Below are positions 6,983 through 14,002 of a stretch of DNA of 17,117 bases, one piece after another (positions within the stretch are counted from its first letter, which is position 1; every line of letters starts with the position of its first letter). The position numbers and the translations under genes are program-made. The stretch spans positions 8,474 through 25,590 of the forward strand of contig DBXS01000017.1 in NCBI GenBank assembly GCA_002310055.1, in the 5' to 3' direction. A model generated the notes under the pieces. The model did no database searches. It was not told the origin of the DNA and saw only the letters and a list, made by a program, of their open reading frames with translations. This stretch comes from Clostridiales bacterium UBA1206 (GTDB lineage: Bacteria; Bacillota; Clostridia; Oscillospirales; CAG-382).

Positions 6983-7801
6983 TTAGTCTTTTTGACAAAC
7001 CCTGCACACCGAAAACACGCGTGAAAACGCGTAAAACGCAAGCGATATGTCGGCGGCGGAAAAGAGTATGTACGGATCGATCTGCTTGTATAAAAGCGTT
7101 ATCGCGAGGTTGGGGATCGCGTATATGAGCATAAACAGTATGCACGAATACCCCGACGCGAGATACGGCCGCATCGACGCCTGGCTGAATTCGGTCTTGG
7201 AATCGTACACAATGAACAGCATAAAAGCTATAAGGCTTATGATATGGAAAGCGGAGGCGGAATTGGTCGGTCGGCGGTTCTGCTCGATAAATTCGAGTAT
7301 GAGCCGCAGGATGGCGTAACCGCATACGACAAAGCGCAGATAAAGCACGCTCTTGCGCTGTTTGCCTTCTTTCTGCAGCGCCATATTCAAAAACATCGCC
7401 GAAGAAGCGACCATCGCGAGCGATATGACGAACTTGGAAAGCTCGCCGTTTCCGGTCACATACTGGTAGGAATAATAAAGTCCCGTGGAAAGGAACATAA
7501 AGCCGCAGAGCGAGGAAGCGAACACGGCGGGAGACGAATCGAACGATATGAACGAGTTCGCTTTTTTGCCGAGCACGAAAGCCAAAGCGGCGAAAGCGAC
7601 GAAGAAGCAGCAGGTAAAGACCAGAAACACGACCGTTTCGGAATTGCGCGCTATGTAATAAACGACGCTTTGACCTGCGGTCTCGGTCTCGTTGATCTCA
7701 ATGTTGTTCTTTAAGACTATCACGCGCATTACAGACAGCAGCAATGACGACAAAGCAACGGCGAGCGCCGATATCTGAAATACGGATAACTTTTTTCTCA
7801 T
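6983..7801 (-). CDS. Uncharacterised multi-pass membrane protein
   Basis: I do not recognise a family. The 272-residue protein is very hydrophobic, with about eight probable membrane segments (roughly 8-30, 57-78, 91-112, 122-142, 151-172, 183-200, 217-237 and 243-264). Short loops carry a few charged residues (KEGKQRK at 144-150, EQNRRPT at 173-179). A CRVCQKD tail closes it. There is no signal peptidase site, transporter signature or kinase domain visible. The ATG at 7801 is preceded by GGAGG (7814-7818) at a rather long spacing of 12 bases. Its own promoter and terminator make it a single-gene unit. It is supported as a real gene by those flanking signals and its regular membrane pattern. 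Its role is unknown. Confidence 0.82.
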   Translation of the reverse strand: MRKKLSVFQISALAVALSSLLLSVMRVIVLKNNIEINETETAGQSVVYYIARNSETVVFLVFTCCFFVAFAALAFVLGKKANSFISFDSSPAVFASSLCGFMFLSTGLYYSYQYVTGNGELSKFVISLAMVASSAMFLNMALQKEGKQRKSVLYLRFVVCGYAILRLILEFIEQNRRPTNSASAFHIISLIAFMLFIVYDSKTEFSQASMRPYLASGYSCILFMLIYAIPNLAITLLYKQIDPYILFSAADISLAFYAFSRVFSVCRVCQKD

Positions 7802-7824
7802 GCTATGCTTTCGCCTCCGTTGCG

Positions 7825-7853
7825 ATTATACAACAAACGAAAGCGTTTGTAAA
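7825..7853 (-). promoter_or_regulatory. Promoter of the multi-pass membrane protein gene
   Basis: On the minus strand TTTACA (7848-7853) and a perfect TATAAT (7825-7830) are 17 bases apart. The -10 box is so close to the gene that the mRNA leader would be only about 20 bases, with the ribosome binding site almost at its 5' end. Confidence 0.75.
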
Positions 7854-7903
7854 CGAAATGCGCAAAAATTTGCATATTGTTAAAAAATAAGCAAAATACA
7901 GGC

Positions 7904-7935
7904 GAAGAAAAAGCTGAACGCTTATGCGTTCAGCT
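7904..7935 (-). terminator. Terminator of the antiporter-MgtC unit, overlapping the mgtC stop codon
   Basis: A perfect 10-base stem, AGCTGAACGC (minus-strand reading, 7926-7935) with GCGTTCAGCT (7912-7921), has a 4-base loop and is followed by TTTTCTTC. The loop contains the TAA stop of the MgtC gene, so the last codons form one arm of the hairpin. Confidence 0.85.
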
Positions 7936-8638
7936 CCTCGATATCATAAACGTAATCTATGGAAGAAATGGCTTCAATGATCTCTTTGTGCGTCTTGTAC
8001 TTTTTGAGCTCCGGACTGCCCACGGTGAGCGAGATAGTATAGACGCTGAGCCCCGAATTGACGTACGCGGGGTTGAATTCTATATCGTCTATGATTAGCC
8101 CGAGCTTACGGATGGTGGCGATGAATTCCTTCAAATATGTGCTGCTGGTGAGCTCGAGATGTACTTCGAAATGATTCGAACGGTTTTTGAGATATTTTTC
8201 AAATCCGTTGAAGCAGGCGAGGCTTATCAGCACCGCGAAAAATCCTATCGCCGCGACGGTATAAAGTCCGGCGCCCACGGCGAGACCCAAAAGTCCGACC
8301 GCCCAAAGACCCGCGGAAGTCGTGAGTCCGCGTATCTGATTGCGCGAGCTGAACAGAATGGAATTTGTGGTGATGAGCGCGATCGCCACGACCGATGCCG
8401 CCGAAATGAGGAACCACCCAGTCTCGAACCGTTCGCGCAGATACACGTCGATGAGCATTGCGAAAGTGGTGCCGAGCGATATGACTATAAACGTCCGAAG
8501 TCCCGCCGAATGCCGCTTGCTCGAACGCTCGCAGCCGATCATCGCCGAAAGCAAAAGCGAAACGCACACCCTGAAAAGCACGGACCAGACGTTAAGCTCC
8601 AGAGACCATTCGCCGAGCAGTTTTCCTATGATATCCAT
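7922..8638 (-). CDS. MgtC/SapB family membrane protein
   Basis: MgtC-type proteins help bacteria cope with low magnesium, acid or host stress and in some species act on the F1Fo ATP synthase; the role here is not known. The 238-residue protein has four or five membrane helices in its first 140 residues and the family signature GCERSSKRHSAGLRT (35-49), with the conserved Glu-Arg and Ala-Gly-Leu-Arg. A soluble C-terminal part (about 155-238) has the alternating strands and helices of the ACT-like domain of longer MgtC proteins. AAGGAGG (8647-8653) lies 8 bases before the ATG and overlaps the stop of the antiporter gene, so the two are translated from one message. The gene ends inside its own terminator. 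Confidence 0.92.
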   Translation of the reverse strand: MDIIGKLLGEWSLELNVWSVLFRVCVSLLLSAMIGCERSSKRHSAGLRTFIVISLGTTFAMLIDVYLRERFETGWFLISAASVVAIALITTNSILFSSRNQIRGLTTSAGLWAVGLLGLAVGAGLYTVAAIGFFAVLISLACFNGFEKYLKNRSNHFEVHLELTSSTYLKEFIATIRKLGLIIDDIEFNPAYVNSGLSVYTISLTVGSPELKKYKTHKEIIEAISSIDYVYDIEELNA

Positions 8639-8643
8639 AATAT

Positions 8644-10071
8644 TTACCTCCTTCTTTTACCTGTTCTTTTTCTTTGGTTCGGGTAATACAGATCGTAGTT
8701 TTCCGCCGCTTCGGTAAACGCCTTTTCGGCTGGATTATCCTGCGGCAGTTCTTTTCTTATTACGTTGATGCGTTCGATAAGCAGTTCGACTTCGTTTTTG
8801 CTTTTCGCCTCGGCTTCGTCCACGGGGACGATGTTTTCGATCTTATTGGAATACGAACCCGAAAGGTAAAGCGAAAGCTTTGCGCAGGCTGGGCCGACGA
8901 GTTCGTAAAGCACGCTTGAAGAAAGGATTATAGTCTGCAAGGCGATGCCCGATCCCCCGCCCAAAGCGCGCGCGCCGAGCGAAGCGAGACCTATAGCCAC
9001 GCCGGCCTGCGGTATGAGCGCGAGCCCGAGATAATTACGTATGGCGGAAGACCGTTTGGTCACGACAGCTCCCGCAAACGCGCCGGCATATTTGCCCAAG
9101 ATACGCACGAAGAAATACAAAACTCCTATGATTATCAGCGGCGTGTCGCCTATATTGCCGCCCGCGCTGAAAAGCGCGCCTAAATCGAAAGACACTCCGC
9201 TGCGCACGAAGAAAAGCAGCAGTATGGGCGGGCTGAAATAGTTGATCTGCTTGAAAAGCTTGTCGTCGTCAGTCATATTTATGTAGACGGTGCCCATCGA
9301 CATACATCCGAGCAGCGGCGATATCTCTATCATCGCACACACGCCGCAGAACGCGAACAGCAGCGAGATCGCGATGATGAGCCGGTTATCGCTGGATTTG
9401 CTCTTCGAGATGACGAGTTTCATAATAAAGCCGAACAGCGCGCCCAGCGCGACCGCTCCGAGATTTGCGAGCAGCGGCAATCCCACGCTGCCTATATTGA
9501 ACCCGCCGCCCGAAATAACTGCGACCGCGACCGAAACTGCAAGGCTGTATGCGACGAGCCCGACGATATCGTCAAGCGCCACGACCTGCAGAAGCGTTTC
9601 GACAAATTCGCCTTTTGCGCCGGTCTGACGGATCGTCATAAGCGTGGAAGCCGGCGCGGTAGCCGCCGCGAGCGCCGCGAGGACAACCGAAAACGCGATA
9701 TTCAGCCCCAGTATCAGATACGACAGTACGAACACGAGCAGCGACGCCGCTATAGATTCGAACAGCGTCAGCAGCAGCACCTTCAATCCGTTCTTGCGTA
9801 GCGTGGAAAAGCGGAAGAATTCCGCCGTGCTGAACGCGATGAACGCGAGCGCGATATCAGGCAAAAAGTCGGTGTGCGCGATGATGTTTTCGGGTATCAG
9901 ATCGAGTCCGAAAGGCCCGATAAGAATGCCGACTATGATATACGCGGTGACGTTCGGCAGCCGGAGCAGCGACGTGAGGCGCGTCATCGCAAAGCCGCCG
10001 ATAAGCATTATGGATACGGATATTATCGTTACAGCGACCGGGTTAAGACCCTCGTAAAGTCCGTTAAGCAC
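8644..10071 (-). CDS. Cation/proton antiporter, CPA (NhaP/Kef-like) family
   Basis: This inner-membrane protein exchanges Na+ or K+ for protons. The 475-residue product has about 12-13 membrane helices, the family's early GILIGPFGLDLIPE run, the discontinuous-helix region TAPASTLMTIRQTGAKGEF, and a paired aspartate, VALDD (about 167-168), the ion-binding pair of electrogenic CPA-type exchangers. A charged cytoplasmic tail of about 70 residues, rich in Lys, Arg and Glu, follows the last helix. There is no TrkA-N domain, unlike KefB/C. The GTG at 10071 is chosen because AAAGGAA (10081-10087) lies 9 bases upstream; the upstream in-frame TTG at 10101 lacks a binding site. Five bases separate the stop from the MgtC gene, so a joint role in ion, pH or Mg2+ homeostasis is likely. 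Confidence 0.9.
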   Translation of the reverse strand: MLNGLYEGLNPVAVTIISVSIMLIGGFAMTRLTSLLRLPNVTAYIIVGILIGPFGLDLIPENIIAHTDFLPDIALAFIAFSTAEFFRFSTLRKNGLKVLLLTLFESIAASLLVFVLSYLILGLNIAFSVVLAALAAATAPASTLMTIRQTGAKGEFVETLLQVVALDDIVGLVAYSLAVSVAVAVISGGGFNIGSVGLPLLANLGAVALGALFGFIMKLVISKSKSSDNRLIIAISLLFAFCGVCAMIEISPLLGCMSMGTVYINMTDDDKLFKQINYFSPPILLLFFVRSGVSFDLGALFSAGGNIGDTPLIIIGVLYFFVRILGKYAGAFAGAVVTKRSSAIRNYLGLALIPQAGVAIGLASLGARALGGGSGIALQTIILSSSVLYELVGPACAKLSLYLSGSYSNKIENIVPVDEAEAKSKNEVELLIERINVIRKELPQDNPAEKAFTEAAENYDLYYPNQRKRTGKRRR

Positions 10072-10129
10072 TTCGCATCGTTCCTTTCTTAAAAGAATCA
10101 AGCAATAACAGTATATTCGCGCCGTCCGT

Positions 10130-11086
10130 TCAGGACGAACGTTTTCTGAAAAACGCTATCATATTTCCGCTGTCTATCGGTTCCATCCCGAACGAGCGGT
10201 AAAAAGCGCAGGCGCGCGCGTTTCCGATATCGGTGAAAACGCAGAACATGCGTACGCCGGAAAAGCGCGCCGCTACCGAACTGAAAAGCGTTTTGCCTAT
10301 ATTCCTGCCGCGGAAGGCGCGGTCCACGATAAGGTCCTGGACGAGCAGGACGTGCTCGCCGTCGCCCACGCAGCGGACGAAACCCGCGAGTCTGCCGCCG
10401 CAAAAGGCACCGAGTATGTAAAGCGAATTATCGAACGCCCGCGCAAGCTTTTCGTCGTCGCCGAGATACGCCTGCCACCCTTCGCGCGCGTAGATCGCTT
10501 TCACTTCTTCGATCCGTTCGGCGCCGAACCGTTTGTAAAGCACCACGCCGCGCGTTTCCCAGTCGGTACGGGTCATACAGTTGACGTGGCCGGTGCGCTT
10601 TTCTCCGAGCCGGGGTACGTCGACTTCCGGAGTCGTGCGGACGTAGCTGAAGCCGCATTTTTCCTGAACGCGGCGCGATTTGACGTTGCCTTCGTAATAG
10701 CCGCACCAGACCTTTTCCGCGCCCAGATCCTCGAACGCGTGCCGCAGCATCGCTTCGACCGCTTCGGGCATTATCCCCCGGCCCCAATACGGAACGCCGA
10801 GCCAGTATCCCAGTTCGCATTCGTTTTCGTTTTCGGCAAGATCGGTCCGTTCGCCGAACATCAGGCTGATGCACCCCACCGGTAGCATCGTCTCTTTGAG
10901 CACTATCGCGTACGTTTCGGGCTTGGAAAGCACATCGCGGATTATGCGTTTCGTTTCTTCAATATCTTTGTGCGCGGGCCAGCCGGCGGGATACCCCACG
11001 CGCGGATCCTTTGCGTATTTATAGCATTCCTCGGCGTCGGTATCCGCCCAAGCGCGGAGTATGAGTCTTTCGGTTTCGAATTCCAT
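10130..11086 (-). CDS. Tandem GNAT acetyltransferase (RimJ/RimL-like domain fused to a second GNAT domain)
   Basis: Two acetyl-CoA-dependent N-acetyltransferase domains are joined in 318 residues. The first (1 to about 175) is of the RimJ/RimL type: it opens with the typical FETERLILR strand and carries the acetyl-CoA loop YWGRGIMPEA (100-109) and the late motif NVKSRRVQEKCGF. The second (about 185-318) is shorter, with loop RGRNIGKTL (259-267) and a closing ACAFYRSFGM. The start is the ATG at 11086, preceded by AAGAAGGA (11093-11100) at 6 bases; an extension to 11152 adds only non-conserved residues overlapping the upstream gene. It begins 22 bases after the hydrolase-GNAT stop, in the same orientation. 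Acceptors are unknown. Both loops look intact. Confidence 0.9.
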   Translation of the reverse strand: MEFETERLILRAWADTDAEECYKYAKDPRVGYPAGWPAHKDIEETKRIIRDVLSKPETYAIVLKETMLPVGCISLMFGERTDLAENENECELGYWLGVPYWGRGIMPEAVEAMLRHAFEDLGAEKVWCGYYEGNVKSRRVQEKCGFSYVRTTPEVDVPRLGEKRTGHVNCMTRTDWETRGVVLYKRFGAERIEEVKAIYAREGWQAYLGDDEKLARAFDNSLYILGAFCGGRLAGFVRCVGDGEHVLLVQDLIVDRAFRGRNIGKTLFSSVAARFSGVRMFCVFTDIGNARACAFYRSFGMEPIDSGNMIAFFRKRSS

Positions 11087-11108
11087 AATATATCCTTCTT
11101 TTATTATA

Positions 11109-12341
11109 TCAGAAAAGCTGACCGGGCAGGCGCAGTTTTTCTTTAGGTTCAAAGCTCTTGTCGAACTCTTCCGCCGCGTCTTCGTCGACGTAGTAACCCT
11201 CAGGCGTCTGATAAACGCCGGTCACGTCCTTTAAATAACCGGGGATGAGTTCCCTGCACAAGAAGAACGAAGAATCGGCGCCTTCGGGCAGATCGTGATA
11301 TCTTATGCCGAAATTGCGCGCGTAATCGAAGCCGCAGTTGCCGTAGAATTTTATATTGCCTTCAAACAGCACGGCGCCGAACCCCATTTCCGCTGCCAGT
11401 TCGAGCGAACGGTCAAGAAGGAACTTGCCGTAGCCCTTGCGTTTGAGGTCGTTGGCGATACATATCGGCCCCATTGTGAGCACGTCGGTGACTCCGCCGC
11501 CGTCGTTTTCTATAACGGTCTTCATAAACATATTCTGCCCTATGATCCTGCCGTCTTTTTCCATTACGAGGTCCAGTTCGGGAACGAACGCTTTGTCGCC
11601 GCGCAGGACGTGGATAACGTAATGCTCGAGACATCCCGGACGGTAAACGTTCCAGAAAGAATCCCTTATGAGTTCTTCTACTTCCCTTTGTTCTTCCTTC
11701 TTTTCGTTCCTTATAACTATCCCGCTCGCTTCCATTGCCTTTGCTCCGTTTTCGTTTTTTATCATCCAGCTGCGCAGGAATTGCATCTGCTCATCTGTGT
11801 GGAACCAGTGTTCGCCGCCTTCCATAACGGTAAGACGGGCGTAATGAGTCGCGGCAAACCGTTTGACGTCGCCGTACGCGACGGTCTCGTCGCCGCCGCC
11901 GTACAAGATAAACGTCGGCGTGTTCCAGACCGGCTTGTTGGTCCTGACATAAGAGAGGTATTCCCACGAAAGCGCGCCTTCGCCCGTTTCGATCACGCCC
12001 TTTTGTTCGAGTTCTTTTTCGTCAACGCCCGCGCGAGCCATCATACCGCTTATCATATTTTCCATATCGACCACGGGGGATATGAAATAAGCGCGCGATA
12101 TCAGCCCGCACGTCCCGGAATGCATCAAAAAGAACGCGCCTATGCTGTTTGCTATGACTAAAACGTCCGCGTAGCGCTTTTTGAGCGATACCACGGCGTC
12201 TTTTATCTCTTTGCCGGTTTCCCGTGGAGTAAACGTTTTGTAATCGAGCCCGATGACGTCGCGCCCCGGGAACAGCGGCGCGTAAAAAGCGGATTCGCCG
12301 GCGCTGCCGCCCATCCCGTGAATATAAAGCACAGCGTTCAT
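11109..12341 (-). CDS. Fusion of an alpha/beta-hydrolase with a C-terminal GNAT acetyltransferase
   Basis: The 410-residue product joins two enzymes. Residues 1 to about 195 are a small alpha/beta-hydrolase: oxyanion turn HGMGGS (8-13), nucleophile elbow ANSIG with Ser66, acid Asp151 in GGGDET, and base His178 in GGEHWF. The elbow starts with Ala where most have Gly (GxSxG). Residues about 207-360 are a YhbS-like GNAT domain with acetyl-CoA loop LKRKGYGKFLL (299-309) and FYGNCGF near the end, followed by a tail of about 50 residues. A hinge rich in Lys and Glu (about 194-220) joins them. The ATG at 12341 overlaps the TfoX-like stop (ATGA), so the genes are translationally coupled. The frame is continuous through the junction, so this is one gene. 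Substrates are unknown. Confidence 0.9.
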   Translation of the reverse strand: MNAVLYIHGMGGSAGESAFYAPLFPGRDVIGLDYKTFTPRETGKEIKDAVVSLKKRYADVLVIANSIGAFFLMHSGTCGLISRAYFISPVVDMENMISGMMARAGVDEKELEQKGVIETGEGALSWEYLSYVRTNKPVWNTPTFILYGGGDETVAYGDVKRFAATHYARLTVMEGGEHWFHTDEQMQFLRSWMIKNENGAKAMEASGIVIRNEKKEEQREVEELIRDSFWNVYRPGCLEHYVIHVLRGDKAFVPELDLVMEKDGRIIGQNMFMKTVIENDGGGVTDVLTMGPICIANDLKRKGYGKFLLDRSLELAAEMGFGAVLFEGNIKFYGNCGFDYARNFGIRYHDLPEGADSSFFLCRELIPGYLKDVTGVYQTPEGYYVDEDAAEEFDKSFEPKEKLRLPGQLF

Positions 12342-12658
12342 TTTTTGACCTTATTCTTGCTTTGCGGCAGTTCGTCATACATCGCTTCGAACAGCTCTGC
12401 CAGGAATTCCCTGTTTTCCACGTCGTCGACCAGCAGCATCGGAGTTCCGCCTTCGTACGGGATCTCGAGCTGCGAGTCCGGCATCAAAGCGGACGCGGAT
12501 GGAACGTTTTTCACCAGAAAGCGGTCGTCGTATATCCCGCCCGCGACCTTGCCGCGGTAATAGATTATGTATTCGCCCATCATGGCGCGGTACGAAATTT
12601 CCGGCAGCTCCGAAAGCTGCTCGAGTATAAATTCAAGATATTCTTTGCTTGAAGCCAT
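12338..12658 (-). CDS. TfoX N-terminal domain protein
   Basis: The 106-residue protein consists of one TfoX-N domain, shown by the hallmark run SYRAMMGEYIIYYRGKVAGG (22-41), then FLVKNV and the closing helical part with FLAELFEAMYDELP. In gamma-proteobacteria TfoX (Sxy) switches on competence genes, but there the protein also has a C-terminal domain. Stand-alone N domains such as this are common in Firmicutes and have no settled function. AAAGGTG (12664-12670) lies 5 bases before the ATG. The last codon overlaps the hydrolase-GNAT start by 4 bases, placing both in one operon. Confidence 0.85.
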   Translation of the reverse strand: MASSKEYLEFILEQLSELPEISYRAMMGEYIIYYRGKVAGGIYDDRFLVKNVPSASALMPDSQLEIPYEGGTPMLLVDDVENREFLAELFEAMYDELPQSKNKVKK

Positions 12659-12680
12659 AATTGCACCTTTATTTTTTCAG

Positions 12681-12714
12681 CGAGGCATATGCCTCGGCTC
12701 TTTCTTTCAGAGCC
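12681..12714 (-). other. Two tandem RNA hairpins between the 100-residue gene and the TfoX-like gene
   Basis: On the minus-strand transcript GGCTCT (12709-12714) pairs with AGAGCC (12696-12701), with the TGA stop of the upstream gene in its loop. A perfect 16-base palindrome CGAGGCATATGCCTCG (12681-12696) follows and shares one base with the first stem. The next bases are CTGAAAAAAT, with no T-run, so this is not an intrinsic terminator for the minus strand. It may stabilise or process the message or tune translation of the TfoX-like gene. Confidence 0.45.
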
Positions 12715-13009
12715 CGCTCAGTCTGCTTTTAAGCAGAGGGATGCCTTCCTCCGTCCACCATCCGTTGTCGACGCCGCCGGAACTCATACCTCCGTGAGCA
12801 AACTGCTCTATTACGGCGAAATCCATATATTCATCGGTCAACTCTTTGCCCGAAAGCGAAAAGTATTCGTCTTTTATCCAGTTTTCAAGTTCGTCGGGCG
12901 TAACGATATCCATATTCTCGGCTTTCTCTTTAAGATAGTCCCAGAAATACGGGTCGCCTCTGAATCCCCATCTTTTGGGTTTGTCTTCAAATATAACCGA
13001 AAGTTTCAT
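12707..13009 (-). CDS. Uncharacterised 100-residue protein
   Basis: No family name can be given. The protein is small, acidic and soluble, with no membrane segment or signal peptide. It has a basic N-terminal strand (KLSVIFEDKPKRWGFRGDP), a helical middle (about 22-68) and a conserved-looking C-terminal block HGGMSSGGVDNGWWTEEGIP (72-91) rich in Gly, Ser and Trp, ending in a basic helix. GGGAGG (13019-13024) lies 9 bases before the ATG. It sits 37 bases after the tandem GNAT gene and 48 bases before the TfoX-like gene, so it is probably part of the same operon. Evidence that it is real: a strong ribosome binding site, position in the operon and balanced amino acid composition. Confidence 0.78.
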   Translation of the reverse strand: MKLSVIFEDKPKRWGFRGDPYFWDYLKEKAENMDIVTPDELENWIKDEYFSLSGKELTDEYMDFAVIEQFAHGGMSSGGVDNGWWTEEGIPLLKSRLSGL

Positions 13010-13046
13010 ATCACTGTACCTCCCGTTTCAAACGGCCTGCAAAACT

Positions 13047-13910
13047 TCAAATCATTTTGTAGAGCTCAAAACAGTCGTGTCCTTTGGGGACGTCTTTGAG
13101 CTCGCCTCTGAGCAAATAGCCGTTCTTTTTGAAGAACTCGACGTTCCAGTCGCCCGCGTTCGTCATAACGACAGAAGCGCCGTTTTCCTTTGCGAATTCT
13201 TCGGCTTTTTTCAAAAGATACGTGCCCAATCCTTGATACCTCAACGCCTCTTCGACAAACAGCGCATTTACAAAACCGCTTTCGCCTTTGTCCGCGTCCG
13301 CGATCACGCCCGCGATAAAATTGCCTTCTTTGTCGACAAGCTTTTTGTAAAAGCCAATATTTTCGCACTTTTGCTCAAAGGCATCGCTGTATGCGTCAAG
13401 GCCGTTCAGAATGACATCAGCGTCGCCTTCGATGCCGAACGAGATCTTGAACCGCGCGCCGCCATTGTTTGACGGTATATATTCCGTCGATTCTTTATCG
13501 AGGTATTTGACCAGCGAATAACAGATATAACCGTTTGGCTTTTTGAGTGTCGTAAAGACCGTGTAGCCGTGTTTTTCGTAGAACGGACGCGCCATATAGC
13601 TGGCGGTGCCGAGCGTAACGACTCTGCACCCCTTCTCTTTCGCGATCCGCTCTACCTCGCGGAGGATCATGGAGCCGATCCCTTTGTGACGATAGCGTTC
13701 ATCCACCCAAAGCGTTTCGAGCAAGATCCTCGACCAGTGAAATTCAAATGCTTCGGCTATACATCCGCCGATGATCTCACCGTTTTCGTTCTCGACTTTG
13801 AGCACGAACTCTTCCTCTTCCGCATCCACTTCACTCGGCACGATCTCATTGATCTTTTCGCCGATATATTCGGCTTCTTCTTGTGTAAGATCTGCAATTT
13901 TATATTCCAT
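13047..13910 (-). CDS. Tandem GNAT acetyltransferase (two Acetyltransf_1-type domains)
   Basis: The 287 residues contain two full GNAT domains. The first (1 to about 137) has VDERYRHKGIGSMIL with loop RHKGIG (74-79) and ends in ARPFYEKHGYTVF. The second (about 150-287) has EALRYQGLGTYLL with loop RYQGLG (224-229) and ends in VEFFKKNGYLLRGE. Their C-terminal halves resemble each other, so they may come from an internal duplication; the N-terminal parts differ. Each should transfer an acetyl group from acetyl-CoA to an amine, but the acceptors are unknown. CTCCTC at 13919-13924 (GAGGAG on the coding strand) lies 8 bases before the ATG. The gene follows the aldo/keto reductase by 92 bases in which I see no clear promoter or terminator. 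Confidence 0.9.
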   Translation of the reverse strand: MEYKIADLTQEEAEYIGEKINEIVPSEVDAEEEEFVLKVENENGEIIGGCIAEAFEFHWSRILLETLWVDERYRHKGIGSMILREVERIAKEKGCRVVTLGTASYMARPFYEKHGYTVFTTLKKPNGYICYSLVKYLDKESTEYIPSNNGGARFKISFGIEGDADVILNGLDAYSDAFEQKCENIGFYKKLVDKEGNFIAGVIADADKGESGFVNALFVEEALRYQGLGTYLLKKAEEFAKENGASVVMTNAGDWNVEFFKKNGYLLRGELKDVPKGHDCFELYKMI

Positions 13911-14002
13911 TTGCTTTTCTCCTCAAAATGCGAGAGTCGGCGTGCCGCAGAAGATATACGATCCTCTACGGTGAAAGCCTGACAGCGGAACACAAAGACC
14001 GG

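Noticed and set aside
10066..10079. Possible four-codon leader peptide (ATG to TAA) overlapping the antiporter start on the minus strand
   Set aside because: Its ATG lies only a few bases from the ribosome binding site that better fits the GTG at 10071, and there is no attenuator-like structure after it.
11295..12161. Plus-strand open frame of 288 codons
   Set aside because: It is antisense to the hydrolase-GNAT fusion and has no family features.
12338..12658. TfoX-like protein as evidence for a competence regulon
   Set aside because: Only the N-terminal domain is present and no competence genes are in the window. Stand-alone TfoX-N proteins are common without a known link to competence.
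12681..12696. CGAGGCATATGCCTCG as an intrinsic terminator
   Set aside because: On the minus strand, the direction of transcription, it is followed by A-rich rather than T-rich sequence, and a same-operon gene starts 22 bases later.
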